DNA of 64,000 bases from Deltaproteobacteria bacterium (GTDB taxonomy: Bacteria > Bdellovibrionota > UBA2394). The stretch spans positions 248,001 to 312,000 of the forward strand of contig JAFLCD010000001.1 in assembly GCA_017302715.1 (NCBI GenBank), written 5' to 3'. Position numbers and translations under genes: made by a program. Positions 18,644-27,083 of this stretch are shown in pieces. Each line of letters opens with the position of its first letter. The stretch's first letter is position 1. The notes under the pieces are model-generated. The model was not told the origin of the DNA, did no database searches, and saw only the letters and a program-made list of their open reading frames with translations.

Positions 18644-19081
18644 ATGGCTACCAAAGAAACATCCGAAGCCGGCGCTGAAGCAGGCGCCGCCGAAGGTAAG
18701 ACAACTAAAGTAAAAAAGCGTAAAGATCGCAAAGCTGTGCCCGTGGGAGTTGCTCACGTAGATGCATCTTTTAATAACACGATCATTACTTTTACAGACA
18801 CAACTGGAAACACCATCGCTTGGGGTTCCTGTGGTGGCGCCGGATTTAAAGGATCCAGAAAAAGTACTCCCTTTGCTGCTCAAGTAGCTGCAGAAATGGC
18901 TTCGAAGAAAGCTTTAGAAAGCGGCATGAGAACAGTCAGTGTTTTAGTAACTGGTCCAGGCGCTGGAAGAGAATCTGCCATTCGTGCGATTGCGCAGGCT
19001 GGAATTCGAGTGACGAACATCAAAGATGTAACACCCGTTCCACATAACGGATGTAGACCTTCGAAAAAGCGACGAGTTTAA
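18644..19081 (+). CDS. rpsK: 30S ribosomal protein S11
   Basis: S11 forms the platform of the 30S subunit near the E site. The core [35 protein letters not shown] and [16 protein letters not shown] is typical. The 145-residue length exceeds the usual 125-130 because of an Ala/Glu/Lys-rich N-terminal extension of roughly 20 residues. rpsD, which normally follows rpsK, is missing: the next gene is rpoA. Confidence 0.97.
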   Translation: MATKETSEAGAEAGAAEGKTTKVKKRKDRKAVPVGVAHVDASFNNTIITFTDTTGNTIAWGSCGGAGFKGSRKSTPFAAQVAAEMASKKALESGMRTVSVLVTGPGAGRESAIRAIAQAGIRVTNIKDVTPVPHNGCRPSKKRRV

Positions 19082-19137
19082 GTTTTAAATTAGAAAAATA
19101 TAAGAATTAACGACGAATAATTAGGAGATAAGTATTT

Positions 19138-20256
19138 ATGGCATTGAGTGAGATTGTTTATAAGAATTGGCGAGATCTCATTAAACCACGACGTGTGGAT
19201 ATTGACCCAACAACTTTAGCTGAAACCTACGGAAAATTTGTAGCTAAACCACTTGAGAGAGGTTTCGGAATCACTCTTGGAAATGCTTTGAGAAGAATTC
19301 TTTTGTCTTCCATTCAAGGCACTGCAGTTACGGGAATTAAAATTGATGGAATTTTACATGAATTTTCTCCTGTTCGCGGCGCGATGGAAGATGTTGGCGA
19401 CATCATTTTAAATTTAAAAGGTCTCCGTTTAAAAATGGATACCCCTGATGTAAAGATTTTGCGCTTAAAAGCTACAGGTCCTGGCGACGTACTTGCTTCG
19501 CAAATCGAAACAGGTGGTTCGGTTCAAATTTTGAATCCTGAACATCGCATTTGTACTCTTGGCGAGCGCGCAGACATCAATATGGAAATTCGCGTAAAAA
19601 TGGGACGTGGATACGCTTCAGCCGAAAGCTACGAGAAAGAAGAGAAAGAAGTTGGATTTATTCCAGTCGATGCATTTTTCTCTCCCGTAAAACGAGTTAC
19701 TTATTTTGTTACGAATGCACGGGTTGGACAACGTACAGACTACGATCGGTTAACGATGGAAGTTTCTACAGACGGATCAGTTCGTCCTCAAGATGCTCTC
19801 GCATTTGCGGCAAAGATTTTGAAAGATCAAATTTCGATCTTCATCAATTTCAATGAGCAAGACGAACCCGAAGTAGTTGAAGAGCGTTCAGATATTTCTC
19901 CTCGATTCAATGAGAACTTAAATCGAAGAGTAGATGAGCTCGAACTTAGTGTTCGTTCTGCAAACTGTTTAGCAAATGCAAACATTCGTTATATCGGCGA
20001 GCTCGTTCAAAAGACTGAAGCAGAAATTTTGAAGACAAAAAATTTCGGCCGCAAATCTTTGAATGAAATCAAAGAAATTTTAGCGGAAATGGGACTATCG
20101 CTTGGAATGAAACTCGAAGGATGGGTTCACCCAGATCAAATCGCAGCTTTGGCAACTCCTGATGAAGTAGAAGAAGATAAAGATTATCAAACTTCTGCGA
20201 GTGATTTTGAAACTGGCGATGAAGATGCTGTAGCGGACGACGAGACAGAAAGTTAA
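19138..20256 (+). CDS. rpoA: DNA-directed RNA polymerase subunit alpha
   Basis: Alpha dimers nucleate RNA polymerase assembly and contact activators and UP elements. The N-terminal domain shows [21 protein letters not shown] and [14 protein letters not shown]; the C-terminal domain shows [20 protein letters not shown] and the [14 protein letters not shown] helix. At 372 residues it is about 35-40 longer than typical, owing to an acidic C-terminal tail after residue 335. The ATG at 19138 follows TTAGGAGAT. Confidence 0.97.
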   Translation: MALSEIVYKNWRDLIKPRRVDIDPTTLAETYGKFVAKPLERGFGITLGNALRRILLSSIQGTAVTGIKIDGILHEFSPVRGAMEDVGDIILNLKGLRLKMDTPDVKILRLKATGPGDVLASQIETGGSVQILNPEHRICTLGERADINMEIRVKMGRGYASAESYEKEEKEVGFIPVDAFFSPVKRVTYFVTNARVGQRTDYDRLTMEVSTDGSVRPQDALAFAAKILKDQISIFINFNEQDEPEVVEERSDISPRFNENLNRRVDELELSVRSANCLANANIRYIGELVQKTEAEILKTKNFGRKSLNEIKEILAEMGLSLGMKLEGWVHPDQIAALATPDEVEEDKDYQTSASDFETGDEDAVADDETES

Positions 20257-20295
20257 GAATTAGTATTTTAGTTTTGGTAGTGGAGATTTGAATTT

Positions 20296-20787
20296 ATGAG
20301 ACATGCGAAACCTTATAGAAAGCTTAGCCGACATCGCAGTCATTACAGAGCTTTGATGCGCAATTTGGCTCAAGCTCTGTTTTTGAATGAGCGAGTTCGA
20401 ACGACTTTGGTGAAAGCGAAAGAAGTTCGTCCTTTTATTGATAAAATTATTACTCTCGGCAAGGCAGGTACCTTGCAGGCTCGACGCCAAGCTTTTGCTT
20501 TGATGGGTAATAAGACAGCAACAGCTGAAGGCAAAAAATTCGATTATATCGGAACGAAAGTATTTAAAGAATTTGCCACTCGATACAAAGATCGAAGCGG
20601 TGGTTATACTCGAATCATTCGTTTGGGTAATCGACCTGGAGATTGCGCTCCGATGGCTTATTTGGAATTAATCGATGCGACTTTGAAAATTCAGAAATCT
20701 GACGATTCCAAAGAAGCGGCCCCTAAAGCTAAGGCCAAACCAAAAACTAAAGCGAAGGCAGATAAAAAAGTTGAAAAAGCCGCTTAA
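20296..20787 (+). CDS. rplQ: 50S ribosomal protein L17
   Basis: L17 lies near the tunnel exit. The first about 125 residues are typical (MRHAKPYRKLSRHRSHYRAL, NLAQALFLNERVRTTLVKAKE, GDCAPMAYLELI). The end is a Lys/Ala-rich tail of about 30 residues that brings the length to 163. Its last 17 bases overlap the start of the thioredoxin-like lipoprotein gene. It closes the ribosomal block. Confidence 0.96.
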   Translation: MRHAKPYRKLSRHRSHYRALMRNLAQALFLNERVRTTLVKAKEVRPFIDKIITLGKAGTLQARRQAFALMGNKTATAEGKKFDYIGTKVFKEFATRYKDRSGGYTRIIRLGNRPGDCAPMAYLELIDATLKIQKSDDSKEAAPKAKAKPKTKAKADKKVEKAA

Positions 20788-21376
20788 TCTTTTTGTTCGA
20801 TTTGGAGTTTTAAGTCTCTATCTTCTCTCTGTTGGCATTTCTGCCTGCAAAAAACAGGAGACGCATCCATCTGTTCCTGCGTTTGTGGCTGAAGATGGAG
20901 AGCTTAAGAATAAAGATGCCTCTAGTCCTCCTAAGGTGGGTCAGAAGGTTCCAGACTTTATCCTTGAAGATCGAACGGGTAAAAAATATCAGCTCTCAAG
21001 TTTTAGAGGGAACTTAGTATTTCTAAATTTTTGGGCGACTTGGTGTCCTCCTTGTGTGGAAGAGCTTCCAGCCATGGAGGTTCTCAATCAGCGATTCAAA
21101 GCTAAGAAGTTTATGATGATCGCTGTTTCTGCTGATGAATCTTGGGAGCGGGTCGATACTTTTATGAGCGAACTTAACCGTCCGCCATCATTTCTTGTTT
21201 TGTTGGATCCTGAAAAACAGTTAACTACTGGTGTTTTTGGAACCACTAAATTCCCTGAAACTTACGTTATTAGTCCAGAAGGCATCCTTTTGAAGAAGTA
21301 TGAAGGCTCCTACAATTGGAATGATCCCGCTCGATTGAAAGAATTTGAAGCCCTTCTTTCAAAAAAAGATAAGTAA
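20771..21376 (+). CDS. TlpA/ResA-like thioredoxin-fold lipoprotein
   Basis: The 201-residue protein has an N-terminal hydrophobic segment ending in a lipobox (VGISAC, Cys26), so it is probably a lipoprotein facing the periplasm. A thioredoxin fold of the TlpA/ResA/AhpC-TSA group follows, with active site WCPPC at residues 91-95 in the context NFWATWCPPCVEELPAM and a cis-proline segment KFPETYVISPEG. Such proteins reduce disulfides in apocytochromes or other envelope proteins. The start is TTG at 20771 inside the rplQ tail; no later start keeps the signal peptide. Confidence 0.85.
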   Translation: MKKPLNLFVRFGVLSLYLLSVGISACKKQETHPSVPAFVAEDGELKNKDASSPPKVGQKVPDFILEDRTGKKYQLSSFRGNLVFLNFWATWCPPCVEELPAMEVLNQRFKAKKFMMIAVSADESWERVDTFMSELNRPPSFLVLLDPEKQLTTGVFGTTKFPETYVISPEGILLKKYEGSYNWNDPARLKEFEALLSKKDK

Positions 21377-21437
21377 TATCAATAATTTCTGCTCGTCAAT
21401 TCGCCATCACCATGCTATTTGCTAGGCTGGGTTTAAT

Positions 21438-21878
21438 GTGGCTTTAAAGGGTAAAGGTAGTTCTAAAAAGCGGCAGCCCGAAAAAAAGGGAGGGGACCAC
21501 TTGGATATTTTGTCTGAATCAAATGAAACCCGGGCCGTTATTTCCAAATCAAATCAGATCGTTATTTGCAAAAACCCTGGCTGTCACGATATAGCCACCA
21601 CCTTAAGTTTTTGCCGTTTCCATTATCTTTCGAGTTGGCGCAAGCTGAAGACAAAGGAAGCGAAGAAAAAGGGACAAGAACTCAAAATTTACCTCAAAGA
21701 TATGGGACGCAAGTTCCCTGAAGAGTTTCTCGAGAAGCTTAAAGCTGAAATTGAGGATATGTCTGAAAAAGAAGCCGCTGGTGAGTCTAGCGACGATGAC
21801 AAAGGCCTTTTTGATCAAATGGATGGCGAGGAAGACCTCGATACCATTATTAAAGGTCTTAAAGTCGAAGACTTCTAA
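21438..21878 (+). CDS. Small protein with a Cys/His cluster, function unknown
   Basis: I do not recognise this 146-residue protein. It has a basic N-terminus, a compact possible metal site at about residues 43-60 (CKNPGC, then CRFHYLSSW: three Cys and one His in CxxxxC...CxxH spacing), a helical Lys/Glu-rich middle and an acidic C-terminus. Start is GTG at 21438. A weak hairpin (AAGCC/GGCTT with inner CCC/GGG, 21877-21904) follows the stop. The composition suggests a nucleic-acid or polymerase-associated role, but that is speculation. Confidence 0.7.
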   Translation: MALKGKGSSKKRQPEKKGGDHLDILSESNETRAVISKSNQIVICKNPGCHDIATTLSFCRFHYLSSWRKLKTKEAKKKGQELKIYLKDMGRKFPEEFLEKLKAEIEDMSEKEAAGESSDDDKGLFDQMDGEEDLDTIIKGLKVEDF

Positions 21879-21940
21879 GCCTTTAAACGACCCTCTGGGG
21901 GCTTTCCGTTTTAGGTTCTATTTGCTATGCCTCCCATACA

Positions 21941-22684
21941 ATGGAAAACGATGGTCTTCGAATTCAGGTTTATCTGGCACGGCAGGGTCTTGGCTCGCGC
22001 CGTAAAATAGAGGAGTGGATTCGTCACGGCTACATCCATGTCAATTCTAAGCCCGCTAAGTTAGGTCAAAAAATAAATCCCGCTAAAGATCAAATCAAAA
22101 TTCGTGGCAAAGAGGTCTCAAAAGTCGCGAAGCAAAAAGCTGTTGTGATAGCACTTCATAAGCCACGTGGGGTTGTTTCTACGGCCAAAGATCCTGAAGG
22201 ACGAAAAACTGTTTTAGATCTCGTTCCAAAGACGGCGCGAGTATATCCCGTAGGAAGACTCGATATTAACTCTGAAGGTCTTCTCATCATGACCAATGAT
22301 GGAGAGTTAGCGCTGAGACTTACGCATCCACGGTATGAAATTCCAAAAGTTTACGATGTTAAAATCCGTGGAAATTTAGACGATAAAAAAATTGCATTTC
22401 TAAAAAAAGGCGTTCGAATTGATGAAACAAAAGTGAAGGGCGCCGAGATTTTAAGTATTCGAGATGTGACGAGTGAAGGCATCAACAAATACCAAGTTCA
22501 GATTAAAGTTTTTGAAGGAAAGAATCATCACGTTCGAAAAATGTTTGAAGCTATTCGCTGTCGAGTCATTCGTTTGAAACGCTTATCGATGGGACCCGTC
22601 AGTCTTCGTGGAGTTCCTCGAGGTGGGTATAGAATTTTACCTCCAGGACTTGTTACCAAAATTCGTAAAGAAGTAGGTCTATGA
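21941..22684 (+). CDS. rluB: Pseudouridine synthase of the RsuA/RluB family
   Basis: The 247-residue protein has an N-terminal S4 RNA-binding domain (RIQVYLARQGLGSRRKIEEWIRHG, split) followed by the RsuA-type catalytic domain with HKPRGVVST and the signature VGRLDINSEGLLIMTNDGEL, in which the Asp of GRLD is the catalytic nucleophile. The order and the long form favour RluB or RluE-like modification of 23S rRNA over RsuA; the exact target cannot be read from sequence. It overlaps the next gene by 4 bp (ATGA). Confidence 0.88.
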   Translation: MENDGLRIQVYLARQGLGSRRKIEEWIRHGYIHVNSKPAKLGQKINPAKDQIKIRGKEVSKVAKQKAVVIALHKPRGVVSTAKDPEGRKTVLDLVPKTARVYPVGRLDINSEGLLIMTNDGELALRLTHPRYEIPKVYDVKIRGNLDDKKIAFLKKGVRIDETKVKGAEILSIRDVTSEGINKYQVQIKVFEGKNHHVRKMFEAIRCRVIRLKRLSMGPVSLRGVPRGGYRILPPGLVTKIRKEVGL

Positions 22685-23784
22685 CCGAGGCCGCCGCTCA
22701 ACAATTTCCGTGGTTAGCGTTACGCGTAGTTTGTAGCGGAGTTTCGATTCTGGATATTCCTCAACTTGAACTTAAGACAGAGTCTGAGGCCCATCAATTT
22801 TTAGTAACTTACGGTTTTGATTTATTTGAAGCCTCTCATCAAGAGCAAGTTTGGAAAATTTACGATGAAGCTTGCGATTTTATCGAAAGCAGACTTTGCG
22901 ATGCTCGACTTAAATTTCCATCACAACTTAAAGATCGGGCTGCCATCGGAGATTTTAAAAAATTGTTGCTTGTAGCTTCCGGAGTTGAAGTTGCTTCTTT
23001 AAGTCACCTTAACCAAGGTCAGCCTTGGGTCTGTGCTATTTTGCGAGTAATGCATGTGATGTCGCATATGCAGAGTGATTTACGTTTAAAATATCTGAAA
23101 AAAATTAAACGGCAGACGATCGATAGATTTGAAGCGCATATTCAGCGCGTTCAAGAAGGCGATGGGGAAAAAATTTATTTAGGCTTTGAACGGGATCGCG
23201 TGGCGCTTGTGGAATTTCAAAAAAAAGAATCGAAGGTTCGGCAAAGTGTTTTACTGAAGTTGCTTCATAAATCTCAGACGGTGGCTCAAGAAATTTATGA
23301 TCATGTAGGTGTTCGCTTTATTACGAAAACTCGATCTGAAGCTCTTTGGGTTATTCGATATTTAATTCAACATCATTTGATTTCGTTTGCGAATGTGATG
23401 TCGGCCCGATGCCGAAACTCACTGATTAATTTAGAAGAGTTTTATTCTGAATTTAAAAAATTAAGTTCAGATTCACCAAGGGAGTCCGAGCTTAAATCAT
23501 TGGATAAAATTCTTCCGTTTCCTAAAATAAATGGAAATGAAAATCCTTTCTCAGCTTCAGATTACCATTCGATTCAATTTACATGTCGACCTTTGATTCG
23601 TATTCCCGTCATTCGAAGAGGTGGAATGAGAGGAGAGATGTCTTTTTTCTTTCCCATGGAAATTCAGGTGAGTGACGAAATTTCATTTAAACAAACTCAG
23701 ACGGGCGCGGCCAATCACGCGCTTTATAAAAAGAAACAATTGGATGCTGTTCGTCAGCGTGTTTTGAGGGGGTTAATTTCGTAA
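22681..23784 (+). CDS. RelA/SpoT-like nucleotidyltransferase-fold protein
   Basis: The 367-residue protein is not a standard RSH enzyme. In its second half it shows the ordered landmarks of the (p)ppGpp synthetase fold: IYDHVGVRF (residues 205-213, Asp207 at the metal-binding position of D-x-x-G-x-R), YHSIQF (295-300, compare YRSLH), MEIQV (326-330, Glu327 at the catalytic Glu of EIQ) and NHALYKKKQ (345-353, compare EHxxYK). There is no HD hydrolase, TGS or ACT domain. It resembles an uncharacterised deltaproteobacterial family (I recall the label TIGR04552, not checked). It overlaps both rluB and rimO, so it is co-expressed with RNA and ribosome modification enzymes. Confidence 0.65.
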   Translation: MTEAAAQQFPWLALRVVCSGVSILDIPQLELKTESEAHQFLVTYGFDLFEASHQEQVWKIYDEACDFIESRLCDARLKFPSQLKDRAAIGDFKKLLLVASGVEVASLSHLNQGQPWVCAILRVMHVMSHMQSDLRLKYLKKIKRQTIDRFEAHIQRVQEGDGEKIYLGFERDRVALVEFQKKESKVRQSVLLKLLHKSQTVAQEIYDHVGVRFITKTRSEALWVIRYLIQHHLISFANVMSARCRNSLINLEEFYSEFKKLSSDSPRESELKSLDKILPFPKINGNENPFSASDYHSIQFTCRPLIRIPVIRRGGMRGEMSFFFPMEIQVSDEISFKQTQTGAANHALYKKKQLDAVRQRVLRGLIS

Positions 23785-25208
23785 TGAGACCAACAGTTGG
23801 ATTTATCAGCTTAGGTTGCCCAAAAAACTTGGTGGATACCGAGAGAATGATGGGTCTGCTCAGTAAAGACGGAATCATTTTAACGGGTGATCAAACTCGC
23901 GCCGATATCGTGGTCATTAATACTTGCGGATTTTTAGAGCCGGCGAAGCAGGAATCTTTGGGCACTATCGGAGAATTTGTTGCACTCAAGAAGAAAAAGA
24001 AATTACGCGGAGTCGTCGTTACAGGATGCATGACGGAGCGTTATTTAGGATTGATGAAGGAGCATTATCCAGAAGTAGATGCTTTTCTTCAGACAAAAGA
24101 TTTTTCGAAAATTACCGATGTCGTAAATGAAATCTCTTTAGGGGAAACTGCCAAACTAGTGGCTCGTCGAAATTTAGTCGGTGAAGAAGATCAACTTCAG
24201 GGCCATAGCGAAATAACTGATTTTGTCGAACGCGCAGGTGGCAGAAGATCTTATGCGTATGTAAAAATCGCAGAAGGTTGTAATCGTACCTGTAGTTTTT
24301 GCATTATTCCAAAATTGAGGGGCAAGCTCCATTCGCGTTCAATCGAAGGAATTGTTGATGAGATTCGTCAACTAGTTGCTCAGGGGACTCAGGAAATTAT
24401 TTTTATCGCTCAAGATTTAACAAGTTATGGTCGAGATCTTGCGAATGGTACTTCGCTTTTAGAGCTCGTAAAGTCAGTAGAAAAAGTCGACGGCTTGAAA
24501 TGGTATCGATTGATGTATAACTACCCGAGATTTTTTTCGGATGAACTTATTGATTTACTTGGATCTTCAGAAAAATTTTCGGGATATGTAGATATTCCAT
24601 TTCAACATATCAGTGATTCTGTTTTGAAGGCGATGAGACGTCCTGAGTCTAAAGCTGATATTTATGGATTAATGAGAAAGCTTCGAGAAAAAATTCCTCA
24701 TCTTTCTTTGCGAACCACCGTGATGGTTGGATTTCCTGGCGAAACAGAAGACGATTTTCAACAGCTGTTAGATTTTATCGAAGAAGCTCAGTTTGATCAT
24801 TTAGGAGCTTTTACTTTTTGGAGAGAAGAGGGCACGCCTTCTTACGATTTGCCCAATCAAGTTTCGGAGGAAGATAAAAAAGATCGTTATCATCGCCTGA
24901 TGACCCTTCAAAAAAAGATCCAAAAATCTCGACTAAAAAGACATATAGGATCGGTCATCCCAGTGATCATTGATGGATTTAGCGAAAAGACTAAGCAAGG
25001 TTTTGTTTATCAAGGTCGTCATTTAGGCCAAGCGCCAGACATAGATGGCGTAACTTATGTCGTAACTGACAACGAGGTTCAAATTGGTCAGATACTTCAG
25101 GTTGAAGTCGGTAAAATTATCGGAGATTATGATCTGCTTGGCGCTGAAACTCATTCGTACTCTCGAATGGACGAACGCCGTTTACAAAGAGCTGCGAGTC
25201 AGATCTAG
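23784..25208 (+). CDS. rimO: Ribosomal protein S12 methylthiotransferase RimO
   Basis: RimO is a radical-SAM enzyme that methylthiolates an aspartate of S12. The 474 residues contain the N-terminal MTTase domain with SLGCPKNLVDTE and the cluster cysteines NTCGF and TGCMTERY, the radical-SAM motif CNRTCSFC (CxxxCxxC) and a C-terminal TRAM domain. SLGCPKNLVD distinguishes RimO from MiaB. Its substrate Asp occurs in the S12 of this window. The ATG overlaps the stop of the preceding gene by one base. Confidence 0.95.
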   Translation: MRPTVGFISLGCPKNLVDTERMMGLLSKDGIILTGDQTRADIVVINTCGFLEPAKQESLGTIGEFVALKKKKKLRGVVVTGCMTERYLGLMKEHYPEVDAFLQTKDFSKITDVVNEISLGETAKLVARRNLVGEEDQLQGHSEITDFVERAGGRRSYAYVKIAEGCNRTCSFCIIPKLRGKLHSRSIEGIVDEIRQLVAQGTQEIIFIAQDLTSYGRDLANGTSLLELVKSVEKVDGLKWYRLMYNYPRFFSDELIDLLGSSEKFSGYVDIPFQHISDSVLKAMRRPESKADIYGLMRKLREKIPHLSLRTTVMVGFPGETEDDFQQLLDFIEEAQFDHLGAFTFWREEGTPSYDLPNQVSEEDKKDRYHRLMTLQKKIQKSRLKRHIGSVIPVIIDGFSEKTKQGFVYQGRHLGQAPDIDGVTYVVTDNEVQIGQILQVEVGKIIGDYDLLGAETHSYSRMDERRLQRAASQI

Positions 25209-25304
25209 GCCGCAGTGAAGCGAATCGAGGGAGCGTACTTTGATGTACTCGACCGAAGATGAGCAAGCGAGAACGCAGAGATGCGATGCAGATCTGCAGT
25301 AAAT
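25209..25304. other. Partly self-complementary spacer before tRNA-Thr
   Basis: This 96-bp spacer has no credible ORF. It holds several short complementary or repeated words: GTAC...GTAC around TTTGAT (25237-25250), repeats of CGCAG and GCGA, and a CAGATCT (overlapping the rimO stop) that can pair with AGATCTG near the end (25290-25296). It may be a structured transcript or processing element ahead of the tRNA. I cannot assign a known family. Confidence 0.3.
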
Positions 25305-25377
<73 letters not shown>

Positions 25378-25421
25378 CAGCTTCAAATATTCCAGATGAC
25401 AATCTCTCAAGTTGCTCTCAC

Positions 25422-25484
25422 GGCACAAACGTGCCGCTGGCACATTCGTGTCCGTTCGAGGGGTTCAAATCCCGGCTTCAGCTC
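25422..25484 (+). repeat. Partial copy of the tRNA-Thr 3' end with tandem hairpins
   Basis: GGGTTCAAATCCCG-x-CTTCAGCTC (25461-25484) repeats the T loop, the 3' T stem and the 3' acceptor strand of the tRNA-Thr gene 107 bp upstream with one mismatch. CATTCGT at 25442-25448 also matches the anticodon region. No D arm or 5' acceptor strand exists, so it is not a functional tRNA. It is preceded by two small hairpins, GGCAC-AAAC-GTGCC (25422-25435) and GGCAC-ATTC-GTGTC (25439-25452). Confidence 0.7.
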
Positions 25485-25612
25485 GTATCTTTTTCGTTTA
25501 TACTTCGTTGCGCTCCTCGAGACGCCTTGTCTAAAGCGAAAAATATCAATCTCTTTGAAGGTCACTCAATTCGACTTGCAATACTTGAGCTGCCTCGTCA
25601 AAATTTCAATGA

Positions 25613-26218
25613 ATGTTAAAAGAACTTCGTCGAATTTTCTTTGTTGGAGTAATTACTTTAGCCCCGCTGGCGTTGACGATTTATATTCTGGTTCAACTTT
25701 TTCGTTGGTTTGATTCACTGTTTCAACCTACTTTTCTTACAAACTATGGGTATATGCCCGGCCTTGGGTTTCTTTTGGGGATTTTTATCATTCTTTTAGT
25801 TGGAATTTTTGCACCTAGCTTAATCGGAAAACAGTTTTTTTTAATTACGGACCGTATCGCCGAAAGATTGCCTCTAGTAAAAATGATTTACTCTGGAACA
25901 AAGCAGGTTTTTGATTCGTTTTCTCACACGGGTTCGAATCGATTTAGCCGAGTGGTCATGGTGCAATTTCCAAACGAAAAATCTTATTCGATAGGATTTG
26001 TAACTCAAGAAATTGCAGAGGGGTGGGTTCCGTCAAAACCTGAAGCAAAGCTAGCTGTTTTTGTACCCACTACTCCAAATCCAACTTCAGGATACTTACT
26101 TTTTGTTTCAGTGAACGAAACAATGGATATCAATATATCGGTAGAAGATGCTCTTAAGTTGGTCATCTCTGGTGGCTTAGTAAGACCGTCAAATTTTCTA
26201 CACTCTACAAAAGTCTAA
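25613..26218 (+). CDS. DUF502 family membrane protein
   Basis: The 201-residue protein has two N-terminal transmembrane segments (about residues 9-30 and 50-72) around a short loop, then a soluble domain with ERLPLVKMIYSGTKQVFDSF and VVMVQFPNEKSYSIGFVTQE, which is the DUF502 pattern. The ATG at 25613 is the first of the frame. The family has no established biochemical role. The 128 bp between the tRNA fragment and this gene hold no other feature apart from TTCGTTTATACTTCGT (25493-25508), discussed under findings. Confidence 0.85.
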   Translation: MLKELRRIFFVGVITLAPLALTIYILVQLFRWFDSLFQPTFLTNYGYMPGLGFLLGIFIILLVGIFAPSLIGKQFFLITDRIAERLPLVKMIYSGTKQVFDSFSHTGSNRFSRVVMVQFPNEKSYSIGFVTQEIAEGWVPSKPEAKLAVFVPTTPNPTSGYLLFVSVNETMDINISVEDALKLVISGGLVRPSNFLHSTKV

Positions 26219-26297
26219 GCTATTCAAAAAGTTGAGCTCTCCCCCCTTTTTATGCTGCTCCGCGTTATAATTTAAGAGTGGGGAGTCGTGTTCTTAA

Positions 26298-27083
26298 ATG
26301 ATTAAAAGTTTAGATCCATATCATCCTTCAGTCATTTTTAAGATGAAGAGGGATTTGAAGCAGCATGATAGTCATTCTGCGTCTACTGAACTTGCTTCGG
26401 TTAGAGCAGATACTTCATCCGATACCCCAGCCATGAAGTCAAAAAGAACAGGATTGGCAGGAATTTTAGATGACGCAAACGCCTTTTTATTGGAAGGCCA
26501 AGAAGTCGTTAAAAAAATTGAAGAGCGTTTAGGCGAGATGCAAAAACTTTTAGATCAAAGTTTAGACTTAAAATTAGACGACTCGGATAGAAAAGAAATT
26601 AATAAAAAATTTCAAACCGAAAAAAAACACCTCGATAAGATAGCAAAGGAGAGTTTGGTCGGTGGAGAAGAGTTGTTCTCAGGAAAATTTGCTCAAAAAG
26701 GTCATACTCTAAAGATTTCAGAAAATGATGCTGAGTCCATGGTTTTGCGAGTGCCGCCGCTTCATGCAGAGGGTCTTGTAATTAATCGAGCTCGCGTTGA
26801 TTCTCTTGTTAACGCGCGAAAAGCAGTTCAGCTCATGGAAAAAGCTAAAACCGAAGTGAGCGAAGTTAAAAAATCATTCGATAGTAAGCAGCAGACTGTT
26901 TCCTTTAAAGTCGCACGCATTGAGGATGCTGAAAAACTTGAGAGCGAAGCTAAAGACGCCAAAGTTACAATTAAAACAAATGGTATGGACGAATACCGAA
27001 TGAAAGAACTTAGACGTCAGCAAGAGCGCGCGGCGGAGGCCAAAGGACGCACCCTTGCTTTGCTCATAAATCTGCGCGGATAA
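26298..27083 (+). CDS. Short flagellin-like coiled-coil protein
   Basis: The 261-residue protein has no signal peptide and is mostly helical. Residues 70-130 follow the flagellin D1 pattern: a helix with ERLGEMQKLLDQSLD (compare LQRMRELAVQA), then DSDRKEINKKFQTEKKHLDKIA and GGEELFSGKF (compare TEFNGxxLLDG), and a C-terminal helix ending LLINLRG like the flagellin end. The usual N-terminal D0 motif is missing, so it may not polymerise as filament. TATAAT at 26266-26271 could be its -10. Its last 67 bases overlap convergent lon. Confidence 0.5.
   Translation: MIKSLDPYHPSVIFKMKRDLKQHDSHSASTELASVRADTSSDTPAMKSKRTGLAGILDDANAFLLEGQEVVKKIEERLGEMQKLLDQSLDLKLDDSDRKEINKKFQTEKKHLDKIAKESLVGGEELFSGKFAQKGHTLKISENDAESMVLRVPPLHAEGLVINRARVDSLVNARKAVQLMEKAKTEVSEVKKSFDSKQQTVSFKVARIEDAEKLESEAKDAKVTIKTNGMDEYRMKELRRQQERAAEAKGRTLALLINLRG

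Noticed and set aside
21877-21904. Terminator after the small Cys/His protein
   Set aside because: The stem is short with a nine-base one-sided bulge and no T run follows, so it is mentioned only in the gene entry.
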